A stretch of DNA of 9,999 bases from Chitinophagaceae bacterium (lineage in GTDB: Bacteria; Bacteroidota; Bacteroidia; Chitinophagales; Chitinophagaceae). The first letter of the stretch is position 1. Each line of letters opens with the position of its first letter. The notes under the pieces are model-generated. The model searched no databases. It was not told the DNA's origin and saw only the letters and a list, made by a program, of their open reading frames with translations. The stretch lies in contig JACMLD010000529.1 of the NCBI GenBank assembly GCA_014379785.1, forward strand, positions 1 to 9,999, written 5' to 3'. The translations under genes and the position numbers were made by a program. Of this stretch, positions 1-6,585 are shown piece after piece.

Positions 1-1092
1 ATCCAGACCAAGATGATGAGAAATTCCGTGATATAGGTATTTCCTGTAGGCGCGGTTTTCGGGATTTTCATTTTTTACATCTTCTTTTGTTATGAGTCCC
101 AGTTTTATGAATTGCGTTGTTGCTTCATCACCTACTTTATTGGTATAGTCGCCAAGCGCGATGCCTGGCTTTAGCAGGCTCTTGGCGTAGTCGTGCAGGT
201 GGAGGCATGCATTATAGACACTCAGCTGTCTTTTTGAAAATTTCCCGTTTACCGGAACGGTGCGGGTCATGTCGGCATTGTAATATCCGTATTCGGCACC
301 AAAATCCATCAGTACCAGTTCACCATCTTTGCATTCACGGCTATTCTCAATATAATGGAGTGTTCTTGCACGATCCCCACTGGCGATGATTGAATTATAA
401 GCAAGACCAGTGGCGCGGTTCTTCAAAAATTCATGGAGTATCTCGGCTTCGATTTCATATTCCATCACACCGGGACTGATAAATTGCAGCAGTCTTCGGA
501 ATGTTTTCTCAGTGATATTGATTGCCTGTTGAATGATGGCTACTTCCCCTGCAGATTTTATGCTGCGTAATTCCTTCATGATTTTTGCGCTGCGGAGAAA
601 ATGGTGCAGCGGGTATCGCTGTTTCAGTTCTGCGGCATAACGGTAATCTCTAACCGGGACAAGATTTGCTTTCCGGTCGTTTTCATTTGAATTGAGATAG
701 ATATTGTCGGCCAGGTGAATCCATGGCTGCAGCATTCCTTCGAGACTGTCGAGCCAGACGATGGTTTCTATGCCGCTTATTTCTGTGGCTTCGATTGCGC
801 GCAGCCGGTGGCCGTCCCATTTTTCCTTCAACTCATTGGGCCTGACCAGCACCAGCACTTCACGTTGTTTCTTGTTTGGATTGTCGGGAAACAAAATTAC
901 CATGCTGTCTTCCTGCTCGATACCTGTGAGCCAGAACAGGTCCAGATTTTGTTTGAAACGGTGTAGTTGATCACCGTTCATGGGCAGTTCGTCGTTGCTG
1001 TTGAAAATTGCGATGGAATTTTTTTCCATCTTTTCTATGAATCGCTTCCTGTTCGATTTAAATATTCCCTGATCCAGCTTCTCGTACTTCAT
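1..1092 (-). CDS. pepP: Xaa-Pro aminopeptidase (aminopeptidase P, M24B), partial
   Basis: This cytoplasmic metallopeptidase removes an N-terminal residue that precedes proline. The 364 visible codons read without a stop to the window edge; the C-terminus lies outside. Residues about 1-170 are the creatinase-like N-terminal domain and the rest is the pita-bread catalytic domain. Three of the five expected metal ligands are visible: Asp263 in MDFGAEYG, Asp274 in NADMTRT and His359 in HGISHHLGLD. The two C-terminal Glu ligands would be beyond the edge. An in-frame ATG at 1143 would add 17 residues, but I chose 1092 because MKYEKLD is a normal start for Bacteroidota members and a -7-like element at 1122-1129 would lie inside the longer version. 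It is divergently transcribed from fabH. The family assignment is firm; the start is fairly sure. Confidence 0.94.
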   Translation of the reverse strand, partial: MKYEKLDQGIFKSNRKRFIEKMEKNSIAIFNSNDELPMNGDQLHRFKQNLDLFWLTGIEQEDSMVILFPDNPNKKQREVLVLVRPNELKEKWDGHRLRAIEATEISGIETIVWLDSLEGMLQPWIHLADNIYLNSNENDRKANLVPVRDYRYAAELKQRYPLHHFLRSAKIMKELRSIKSAGEVAIIQQAINITEKTFRRLLQFISPGVMEYEIEAEILHEFLKNRATGLAYNSIIASGDRARTLHYIENSRECKDGELVLMDFGAEYGYYNADMTRTVPVNGKFSKRQLSVYNACLHLHDYAKSLLKPGIALGDYTNKVGDEATTQFIKLGLITKEDVKNENPENRAYRKYLYHGISHHLGLD

Positions 1093-1121
1093 GAGATGTA
1101 TTGATTTTTTTGAAGTGGGCA

Positions 1122-1129
1122 TAAAGTTA
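1122..1129 (-). promoter_or_regulatory. Putative -7 element of the aminopeptidase P gene
   Basis: On the minus strand this reads TAACTTTA, one base from the Bacteroidota consensus TAnnTTTG, and would give a leader of about 20 bases before the ATG at 1092. I see no convincing TTG at the usual -33 distance, so this is a weak call based on position and one motif. Confidence 0.35.
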
Positions 1130-1166
1130 AGTATTGCTTTCATATAAGTTTGGCATCAATTTGATG

Positions 1167-1174
1167 TACTTTTA
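1167..1174 (+). promoter_or_regulatory. Putative -7 element of fabH
   Basis: TACTTTTA matches TAnnTTTG in five of its six fixed bases and lies about 30 bases upstream of the fabH ATG, in the 110-base divergent region shared with the aminopeptidase gene. A TTTG at 1149-1152 is 14 bases upstream, shorter than the spacing usually reported for this sigma factor. The leader is A-rich and has no Shine-Dalgarno sequence, which is normal for the phylum. Confidence 0.35.
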
Positions 1175-1202
1175 CAAAAATTAAAAATCAACAGAGCCGA
1201 TA

Positions 1203-2198
1203 ATGAGTCAACGAATCACTGCTGCAATAACTGCTGTCGGCGGTTATGTTCCTGAAGAAAAGCTTACGAATTTTGACCTCGAGAAGATGGTGGATACAAA
1301 CGACGAATGGATCCGCAGCCGTACCGGGATATCAGAGAGAAGAATACTGAAGGGCGAAGGAAAGGGCACGTCTGATCTTGCAGTTCCGGCAGTACTGGAA
1401 CTGTGCAAAAAAAGAGGAATTGATCCTGTAGAAATCGATTGTCTGATCGTAGCCACTGTGACGCCTGATATGGTGTTCCCTGCTACTGCAAACATCGTAT
1501 GCGATAAAATTGGTGCAATCAATGCCTGGGGTTATGATATGAGCGCGGCCTGTTCAGGATTTTTATTTGCGCTGACCACCGGGGCTGCATATATAGAAAG
1601 TGGTCGTTATAAAAAAGTAGTGGTGGTTGGTGCTGATAAAATGAGTGCCATCGTGGATTATACGGATCGGGCTACCTGTATCATTTTTGGTGATGGTGCC
1701 GGTGCGGTTTTGCTCGAGCCCGATACAGAGGGATATGGTGTGCTTGACAGCTTGCTTAAAACCGACGGTTCGGGAAGACAATACTTACACATGAAGGCGG
1801 GAGGATCCGTAAAACCTGCATCCATAGAATCTGTGACAGCAAAAGAGCATTTTGCTTACCAGGAAGGCCAGGCAGTTTTTAAATTTGCGGTGAAAGGAAT
1901 GGCGGATATCAGTGCGGAGTTACTGGAAAAAAACAATCTCACAGGCGATGATATAGCGTGGCTGGTGCCGCACCAGGCGAATCTGCGCATCATCGATGCC
2001 ACAGCAAACCGCATGGGACTCCCTTCAGAAAAAGTGATGATCAATATTCAGCGTTATGGCAATACGACTGCTGCTACTATACCTCTTTGTTTGTGGGAGT
2101 GGCAGGAGAAATTAAACGACGGTGACAATATTGTGCTGGCCGCTTTTGGCGGAGGCTTTACCTGGGGCGCGACGCTGGTGAAGTGGAAGAAAGGATAG
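1203..2198 (+). CDS. fabH: Beta-ketoacyl-[acyl-carrier-protein] synthase III
   Basis: FabH condenses an acyl-CoA primer with malonyl-ACP to start type II fatty acid synthesis in the cytoplasm. The 331-residue protein has the usual family length and the complete thiolase-fold triad: Cys117 in SAACSGFLFAL, His257 in PHQANLR and Asn287 in YGNTTAATIP. The N-terminal DTNDEWIRSRTGISERR block and the glycine-rich C-terminal AAFGGGFTWG also fit FabH. The ATG at 1203 is the natural start, just before the first beta strand. The gene stands alone: no other fatty acid gene is adjacent, and fabD lies about 4.5 kb away on the other strand. Bacteroidota often carry several FabH paralogs, so whether this copy is the housekeeping one or primes a branched-chain or secondary lipid cannot be told from sequence. 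A hairpin repeat follows the stop. Confidence 0.95.
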   Translation: MSQRITAAITAVGGYVPEEKLTNFDLEKMVDTNDEWIRSRTGISERRILKGEGKGTSDLAVPAVLELCKKRGIDPVEIDCLIVATVTPDMVFPATANIVCDKIGAINAWGYDMSAACSGFLFALTTGAAYIESGRYKKVVVVGADKMSAIVDYTDRATCIIFGDGAGAVLLEPDTEGYGVLDSLLKTDGSGRQYLHMKAGGSVKPASIESVTAKEHFAYQEGQAVFKFAVKGMADISAELLEKNNLTGDDIAWLVPHQANLRIIDATANRMGLPSEKVMINIQRYGNTTAATIPLCLWEWQEKLNDGDNIVLAAFGGGFTWGATLVKWKKG

Positions 2199-2200
2199 AA

Positions 2201-2240
2201 GAATGTGAGGAATGTGAAGCGCTACGCTCGATGTGGAAAT
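2201..2240 (+). repeat. GAATGTG-rich leader of the 3' repeat after fabH
   Basis: Two GAATGTGA units, then GCGCTACGC and ATGTGGAAAT, start two bases after the fabH stop. A similar arrangement (GAATGTGATGCGCTGCGC, then ATGTGGGGAAAT) occurs at 5913-5956 just after the serine hydrolase stop. This suggests that the repeat unit is longer than the hairpin core and begins almost at the stop codon. Similarity was judged by eye. Confidence 0.55.
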
Positions 2241-2290
2241 GCCAGTCATTTCGACTCCCATCGCGAAGCGATGCGGGTGGAGAAATCCCC
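2230..2290 (+). repeat. Hairpin repeat copy A (3' of fabH)
   Basis: The core runs from GTCATTTCGAC to GGAGAAATCCCC. Inside it, CATCGC (2259-2264) pairs with GCGATG (2268-2273) around a GAA loop, and flanking CCC/GGG can extend the stem with a bulge. Over 61 bases it differs from the reverse complement of copy D (6586-6646) at only four positions by eye. It lies between the convergent fabH and dinB-like genes. A role as terminator or mRNA-end stabiliser is possible but unproven, and no T-tract follows on the plus strand. Confidence 0.85.
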
Positions 2291-2307
2291 AACCGCTGTC
2301 AGGCTGA

Positions 2308-2811
2308 TTAAAATCCGGATTTCTTACTCCTTGTAAAAACAATAAAGTCGGTCGCAGGAATTTGCTCCTGGCCAAAACTCTTCAGGATCGAAACAATCTG
2401 CCCGCGGTGATAAGTGGCATGATTGAAAACCTGCATCAGCGCCTGGTACAATGGCTGCTTAAAATATTCACGCTTGCTGTTATAATATTGAAAGACATGT
2501 GTCAGTCCTGCCTCCGTGGAAGCATTCACCCAATTCTGCCACAGCATATTCTGATGGATGAGTGCATTGAACACATCTCTTGTATTCCCTTTAAAATTCA
2601 GACTGGGCATGGTGACCACTTCCTGCAGCTTCATCCGCTGCCACCAAATACTTTCCGCGTCCCAAAGATGCAAAACCGTGCCATGCAAATGTTCAAAACT
2701 GCATACAACAGGTTTTGTGTGAAATTCTTCCGGCAATTTTAAAGTAGCATCCGACAAACGTTTATTAGCCCAGACATTGTAAGCCGCATACTGCTGCAAA
2801 ATTTCCTTCAT
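2308..2811 (-). CDS. DinB-fold (DinB/YfiT-like) putative metal-dependent hydrolase
   Basis: A 167-residue, mostly helical protein of the length usual for DinB-like four-helix bundles. Three histidines expected to bind a divalent metal are visible: His48 in the second helix (HGTVLHLWDAE) and the pair His131 and His135 in NHATYHRGQIVSIL, the most diagnostic motif of the family. The N-terminal YAAYNVWANKRL is also typical. Relatives include mycothiol- or bacillithiol-dependent transferases and stress-induced proteins, but most bacterial members have no known substrate, so I assign no reaction. It is divergent from the PLP enzyme gene, with 44 bases between starts, and convergent with fabH. The family is well supported; function is unknown. 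Confidence 0.85.
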   Translation of the reverse strand: MKEILQQYAAYNVWANKRLSDATLKLPEEFHTKPVVCSFEHLHGTVLHLWDAESIWWQRMKLQEVVTMPSLNFKGNTRDVFNALIHQNMLWQNWVNASTEAGLTHVFQYYNSKREYFKQPLYQALMQVFNHATYHRGQIVSILKSFGQEQIPATDFIVFTRSKKSGF

Positions 2812-2820
2812 TAATTAGAT

Positions 2821-2828
2821 TACTTTTA
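2821..2828 (+). promoter_or_regulatory. Putative -7 element of the PLP enzyme gene
   Basis: TACTTTTA, the same octamer found before fabH, lies 28 bases upstream of the ATG at 2856. It differs from TAnnTTTG only at the last base. No clear -33 TTG is present, as the expected place falls inside the start of the divergent DinB-fold gene. Confidence 0.3.
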
Positions 2829-2855
2829 TAGTTCAATATAAATTCTTTTCTATAC

Positions 2856-4088
2856 ATGGCTGATAAAACTTTCCCGCTCACAGGATTTGGTTCGGTAGCC
2901 ATCCATGGCGGACATCAGGAAGACACACTTTCCTCTCATCTGACACCCATTTTCGCCAGTTCAATATTCACCTTCGACACCGCTGAACAGGGAATGCGGA
3001 GATTCGCCAACGAGGAGCCCGGATATATTTATTCAAGATGGGGTAACCCAAGTTTTACTGATACGGAAAATGCGATCTGCGCCCTCGAATCGTTTGGATT
3101 AAAAAATTCAGACGGAACACCACTCGCACTCAAGGCTTTTCTGCATGCAAGCGGACAGGCTGCGATGACGACCCTGTTTCTCGCAAACCTGCAGCAGGGC
3201 GATAAACTGATATCACATCTCGCCCTGTATGGTGGCACCTACGAACTGCTCACAAAAATTCTCGCACCTACTGGTGTAGAAACCATCATCATCGACCTCC
3301 GTGATCTGAATATCACGGAAGACACACTTAAAAAAAATCCGGACATCAAATGGATGCATCTGGAAACACCCGCCAATCCAACGATCCAGTGTGTTGATAT
3401 CGACGCGCTCACAAAGCTCGCCCACAAATATGGCGTAGGGGTTTCTGTCGACAACACCTTTGCAACACCTTATCTGCAGCAACCATTTAAGTATGATGTT
3501 GATTTTGTAATTCATTCCACCACCAAATTTCTCAATGGACATGGCACCTCCATCGGGGGTGTACTCATCGGGCGTGATCTGGAGAAGATGAATACGAAAA
3601 TTACAAAATGGTTCAGACTGCTCGGAGGAAACGCGAGTCCGTTTGATGCATACCTGCTCAGAATGGGCATAAAGACAATAGAACTGCGAATGGAACGCCA
3701 TTGTGCAAATGCCATGAAAGTGGCCAGGTACCTGCAGGCACACGCTGCCATCGAAAAAGTTTTTTACACCGGACTCGAATCGCACCCGGATTTTGAAACA
3801 TCCAAACGCCAGATGAAACATCCCGGCCCCATGCTCAGTTTTGAAGTAGGAGGCGGCATCAACAACGGCAAAAAATTTATAAACGCGTTGCAAATGTGTA
3901 CCAGAGCGGTGTCGCTTGGCACCACCGATACACTCATCTCCCACCCTGCGAGTATGTCCCATTCCAGCGTTCCAAAAGAAGAAAGACTGAAGTCAGGCAT
4001 CTCCGACGGACTGATTCGCATGAGCGTGGGCATTGAAAATATTGAAGACATTCTTGCAGATTTTGAACAAGCCTTAAAAAACCTATAA
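2856..4088 (+). CDS. Cys/Met-metabolism PLP-dependent (trans-sulfuration family) enzyme
   Basis: A 410-residue fold-type I PLP enzyme related to methionine gamma-lyase, cystathionine gamma-synthase and O-acetylhomoserine sulfhydrylase. Visible cofactor residues are Tyr59 and Arg61 (YSRWGNP, phosphate cup), Tyr125 (LYGGTY, ring stacking), Asp199 (SVDNTFATPY) and Lys224 (STTKFLNGHG, Schiff base), with Arg388 in LIRMSVGIEN for the substrate carboxylate. The blocks GIKTIELRMERHCANA and ISHPASMSHS resemble methionine gamma-lyase. However, Gly127 replaces the cysteine of that enzyme, and the loop that should carry its Lys-Asp pair looks shortened near residues 256-260. The exact reaction (gamma-elimination, or sulfhydrylation of an activated homoserine) is therefore open. 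It probably shares a transcript with the serine hydrolase 12 bases downstream. The family is certain; the substrate is not. Confidence 0.9.
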   Translation: MADKTFPLTGFGSVAIHGGHQEDTLSSHLTPIFASSIFTFDTAEQGMRRFANEEPGYIYSRWGNPSFTDTENAICALESFGLKNSDGTPLALKAFLHASGQAAMTTLFLANLQQGDKLISHLALYGGTYELLTKILAPTGVETIIIDLRDLNITEDTLKKNPDIKWMHLETPANPTIQCVDIDALTKLAHKYGVGVSVDNTFATPYLQQPFKYDVDFVIHSTTKFLNGHGTSIGGVLIGRDLEKMNTKITKWFRLLGGNASPFDAYLLRMGIKTIELRMERHCANAMKVARYLQAHAAIEKVFYTGLESHPDFETSKRQMKHPGPMLSFEVGGGINNGKKFINALQMCTRAVSLGTTDTLISHPASMSHSSVPKEERLKSGISDGLIRMSVGIENIEDILADFEQALKNL

Positions 4089-4100
4089 CCCCTCAGACAA

Positions 4101-5906
4101 ATGATGAAAAGAAATTTACTGGCAGTCTTTCTGATCGCACTGGCAGTTACCACGCATGCGCAGAAACCAACGGATCCAAGACTCGCCGGACTTGACAGCA
4201 TCGCCAACCGTATCTTGAAGGAATGGCACGGCGCCGGTGTCGGCATTGCCGTTATAGAGAAAAACAAAGTTGTTTATGCAGGCGGTTTTGGATACCGTGA
4301 TGTAGAAAACAAATTACCGGTGACTGCGAACACCTTGTTTGCGATTGGAAGTTGCACCAAGGCATTTACAGCATCTGTGCTGGGCATGTTGCAAAAGGAT
4401 GGCAGAATAGACATTGACAAGCCGGTAATCATTTATCTGCCGCAACTTAAATTTCAAAACGAGTATACCACACAGCATATTACCACCAAGGATCTGATGA
4501 GTCACAGAAGCGGGCTTCCGCGGCATGACTGGTCCTGGTATGGATTTCCATCCACCAGCAGGGATTCGCTGATAAAGCGCATCGCTTTTATGGAGCCAAC
4601 CGCTGAGTTGAGACAAATTTATCAGTATAATAATTTTATGTTTTTGCTGCAGGGTGCACTGGCTGAGAAAATCACCGGCCAAACCTGGGAGCAGAACGTA
4701 CGGGATAAAATTTTTCTTCCCCTGGGAATGAAGACCAGCAATTTTTCTGTGATTGAGATGGCAAAAAGCGCGGACCATTCAAAAGGATATGAGGAGTTCA
4801 AAGACAGCCTGCGGAAAATTCCCTATTACAATATCGATGTCATGGGACCAGCCGGCTCAATCAATTCAAGTGCGTCGGAAATGTCAAACTGGCTCATGAC
4901 CTGGATCAATGGAGGAAAATTCAATGGCAAGGAGCTGATTCCGCCAGGCTTTGTGATACAAGCCATGTCTTCGCAAATGGTTTCAGGCGCAGGTTTACCT
5001 TCGGCAGATGCTGCGGATACTCATATCAACAATTATGGACTTGCCTGGGGCATTGGTAGCTATCGCGGCCATTACCGCGCTGCACACGGAGGAAATATTG
5101 ACGGCTTTAGCGCGCAGGCTGCTTTTTTCCCGTCTGACAGCATTGGCATCGTTGTTTTATCGAATCAGAACGGCTCTGCGATACCAGGCATTCTAAGAAA
5201 TTATATCTCGGACATGATGCTGAAGTTGCCGAAAAAAGACTGGAACACCATCAATAAGGTCGCTGCTTTTAAGAATAAGATGGCAAACGCCGGCAATAAA
5301 AATGCCGACAGCCTTGCCAGGAAAAGAAATACAAAACCTTCGCACCCCCTCACTGATTATGCGGGAACATTCGAACATCCGGGATATGGAAAATTGCTGC
5401 TGACACTGCGAAATGATTCACTGTTTGGCTACACAACAAATCAATCATTCTGGCTTTCGCACTATCACTATGATGTTTTCAAGCCATATTTTTTCGAAGA
5501 CGGCAAAATAGATCCCGACGATCAAAGCAGGGTCCGGTTAAATTTTCAAACCAATTCTTCCGGATCGATCGAAGCAATTTCCATTACTGCGCTTGAACCG
5601 GCGGTAAAGGAGTTGAGGTTTACGAAACTGCCAACTGTGGTTGCGCTGACGAAAAAGGATCTGGAGATTTATGCGGGTGAGTATTTGCTCGGTCCTCAGA
5701 CCGTGACTGTGTATATCAAAGGCGAAATCCTTGTAGTGGTACTTCCCGGCCAGCCGGAATACGAACTACTGGCTGCTGGCAATCATTTATTCAATCTCAA
5801 GGCGCTCGATGGCTACCAGGTAAAGTTTGATGTGAATGAGAAAAAAGAGGCAACCGGTCTGAGTTTTTTACAACCGAATGGTGTGTTTAAAGCGAAGAGG
5901 AAGTGA
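4101..5906 (+). CDS. Secreted beta-lactamase-fold serine hydrolase with C-terminal DUF3471-like domains
   Basis: A 601-residue protein of the class C beta-lactamase, penicillin-binding protein and esterase superfamily. Residues 1-20 form a Sec signal peptide (KRN, hydrophobic core, then THA before QK), with no lipobox Cys, so it is exported to the periplasm or beyond. The catalytic domain spans about 25-370: Ser84-Cys-Thr-Lys87 (SxxK nucleophile motif), Tyr176-Asn-Asn178 (YxN motif) and His329-Gly-Gly331 in place of the KTG triad. After a Lys-rich linker, residues about 415-510 look like DUF3471 (LTDYAGTFEHPGYG) and about 517-600 form a second beta-rich repeat beginning IYAGEY. Such proteins act as peptidases, esterases or D-amino-acid amidases, and the substrate cannot be read here. 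A second Met follows the first directly, so the start is uncertain by one codon. Confidence 0.9.
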   Translation: MMKRNLLAVFLIALAVTTHAQKPTDPRLAGLDSIANRILKEWHGAGVGIAVIEKNKVVYAGGFGYRDVENKLPVTANTLFAIGSCTKAFTASVLGMLQKDGRIDIDKPVIIYLPQLKFQNEYTTQHITTKDLMSHRSGLPRHDWSWYGFPSTSRDSLIKRIAFMEPTAELRQIYQYNNFMFLLQGALAEKITGQTWEQNVRDKIFLPLGMKTSNFSVIEMAKSADHSKGYEEFKDSLRKIPYYNIDVMGPAGSINSSASEMSNWLMTWINGGKFNGKELIPPGFVIQAMSSQMVSGAGLPSADAADTHINNYGLAWGIGSYRGHYRAAHGGNIDGFSAQAAFFPSDSIGIVVLSNQNGSAIPGILRNYISDMMLKLPKKDWNTINKVAAFKNKMANAGNKNADSLARKRNTKPSHPLTDYAGTFEHPGYGKLLLTLRNDSLFGYTTNQSFWLSHYHYDVFKPYFFEDGKIDPDDQSRVRLNFQTNSSGSIEAISITALEPAVKELRFTKLPTVVALTKKDLEIYAGEYLLGPQTVTVYIKGEILVVVLPGQPEYELLAAGNHLFNLKALDGYQVKFDVNEKKEATGLSFLQPNGVFKAKRK

Positions 5907-5912
5907 GTTATG

Positions 5913-5956
5913 AGAAATGTGGAGAATGTGATGCGCTGCGCGCAATGTGGGGAAAT
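5913..5956 (+). repeat. GAATGTG-rich leader of the 3' repeat after the serine hydrolase
   Basis: GAAATGTG and GAGAATGTGATGCGCTGCGC followed by ATGTGGGGAAAT resemble 2201-2240 in content and order. It begins six bases after the stop at 5904-5906. The two copies have drifted, with small insertions, so this is a by-eye match. Confidence 0.5.
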
Positions 5957-5962
5957 ATGATG

Positions 5963-5975
5963 CTCGCTGCGCTCG
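5963..5975 (+). repeat. 13-bp GC-rich direct repeat, first copy
   Basis: CTCGCTGCGCTCG occurs here and again exactly at 6070-6082 on the same strand. It is the central element of repeat copy C, so this may be the remnant of another repeat core lying just before copy B. Confidence 0.7.
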
Positions 5976-5985
5976 CGTAGTGCCC

Positions 5986-6030
5986 GTCATTTCCACTCCT
6001 TTGGCGAAGCCAAGGGGCGGAGAAATCTCC
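5986..6030 (+). repeat. Hairpin repeat copy B (3' of the serine hydrolase)
   Basis: It starts GTCATTTCCACTCC and ends GGAGAAATCTCC, like copy A, but its centre differs: CCTTTGGC (5998-6005) pairs with GCCAAGGG (6009-6016), with one G-T wobble, around the same GAA loop. The changed stem bases remain paired, as expected if the structure is what is kept. It has the orientation of the upstream gene and faces copy C. Confidence 0.85.
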
Positions 6031-6057
6031 GGCGGGCCGAAGTCGTGTGAAATGATC

Positions 6058-6093
6058 GGGATTTCTCCACTCGCTGCGCTCGGTCGAAATGAC
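6058..6093 (-). repeat. Hairpin repeat copy C (immediately 3' of the GNAT gene)
   Basis: Read on the minus strand, GTCATTTCGACC follows the acetyltransferase stop codon (6094-6096) with no gap, and the element ends GGAGAAATCCC. The core CGAGC-GCA-GCGAG has only two Watson-Crick pairs next to a GNA-type loop, followed by two G-A mismatches. It is thus a shorter, weaker hairpin than copies A, B and D. This version resembles interspersed repeats common in Bacteroidota genomes, by recollection. Confidence 0.85.
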
Positions 6094-6540
6094 TTACAAA
6101 TTCAACGTACAATTAACCCATTCTCCGTCGAAAACGGTGTCGTATTTTTTGTAGAAATTGATGGCGGGCTCGTTCCAGTCCAGCACCTGCCAGATAATGC
6201 GGTTAAACTTTTTTTGCTCTGCTTCGATGATGAGTTGATCGAACAATAATTTCCCGGCACCCTTGCCGCGCATTCTTTCTGTGACGAGCAGATCTTCGAG
6301 ATACATTGCCTGGCCCTTCCAGGTAGAGTATCGCACGTAGTACAATGCAAATCCCTGCACTGCCTCTTCGTCTTCTATAACCAGTGCCCACCAGACAGGA
6401 TTCGGGCCGAATCCCGAAGTTTCAAAATGTTCTAATGTAACCGTTACCTGTTCCGGTGCTTTTTCATAAAGCGCCAGTTCTCTCACGAGTTCCATCAATC
6501 TCGGACAATCTTCTTTCTTCGCGTGACGAACGGATAACAT
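6094..6540 (-). CDS. GNAT family N-acetyltransferase, SSAT-like
   Basis: A 148-residue single-domain acetyl-CoA-dependent acetyltransferase. Motif A is clear: the strand MYLEDLLVTERM leads into Arg91-Gly-Lys-Gly-Ala-Gly96, which cradles the acetyl-CoA pyrophosphate, followed by the helix KLLFDQLI. Motif B contains VLDWNEPAINFYKKY with Tyr130, the position of the usual general acid. The LED strand together with WNEPAINFY recalls spermidine/spermine N1-acetyltransferase and related diamine or thialysine acetyltransferases. A small cationic amine substrate is plausible but not shown. The start at MLSVRHAKKED is typical of the family. It stands alone between two repeat-bearing gaps, 132 bases downstream of fabD, so weak read-through from the fabD transcript is possible. 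Confidence 0.88.
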   Translation of the reverse strand: MLSVRHAKKEDCPRLMELVRELALYEKAPEQVTVTLEHFETSGFGPNPVWWALVIEDEEAVQGFALYYVRYSTWKGQAMYLEDLLVTERMRGKGAGKLLFDQLIIEAEQKKFNRIIWQVLDWNEPAINFYKKYDTVFDGEWVNCTLNL

Positions 6541-6585
6541 TGGGGAATTGTATTATTGTTTAGTTGATCTGGCTAAGTAACGGCC

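Noticed and set aside
1093..1143. Longer aminopeptidase P start at 1143
   Set aside because: The 17 extra residues do not resemble the family, and a -7-like element lies inside the extension.
2281..2345. Rho-independent terminator after fabH formed by copy A
   Set aside because: The hairpin is good but no T-tract follows on the plus strand, so a classical intrinsic terminator cannot be claimed; kept only as a repeat.
2112..2375. Minus-strand open frame encoding FLHPHRFAMGVEMTGI, shared with a plus-strand frame at 6564-6755
   Set aside because: The shared peptide is a translation of the hairpin repeat (copies A and D) running into antisense gene ends. It is a repeat artefact of the kind that fills databases with false small proteins.
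3213..3962. 249-codon minus-strand open frame antisense to the PLP enzyme
   Set aside because: It is the antisense shadow of a clearly conserved enzyme; its Cys- and Phe-rich composition is unlike a real protein and it has no recognisable motif.
5947..6249. Plus-strand 100-codon frame across the repeat-bearing gap
   Set aside because: It crosses repeats B and C and then runs antisense to the GNAT gene; no conserved motif.
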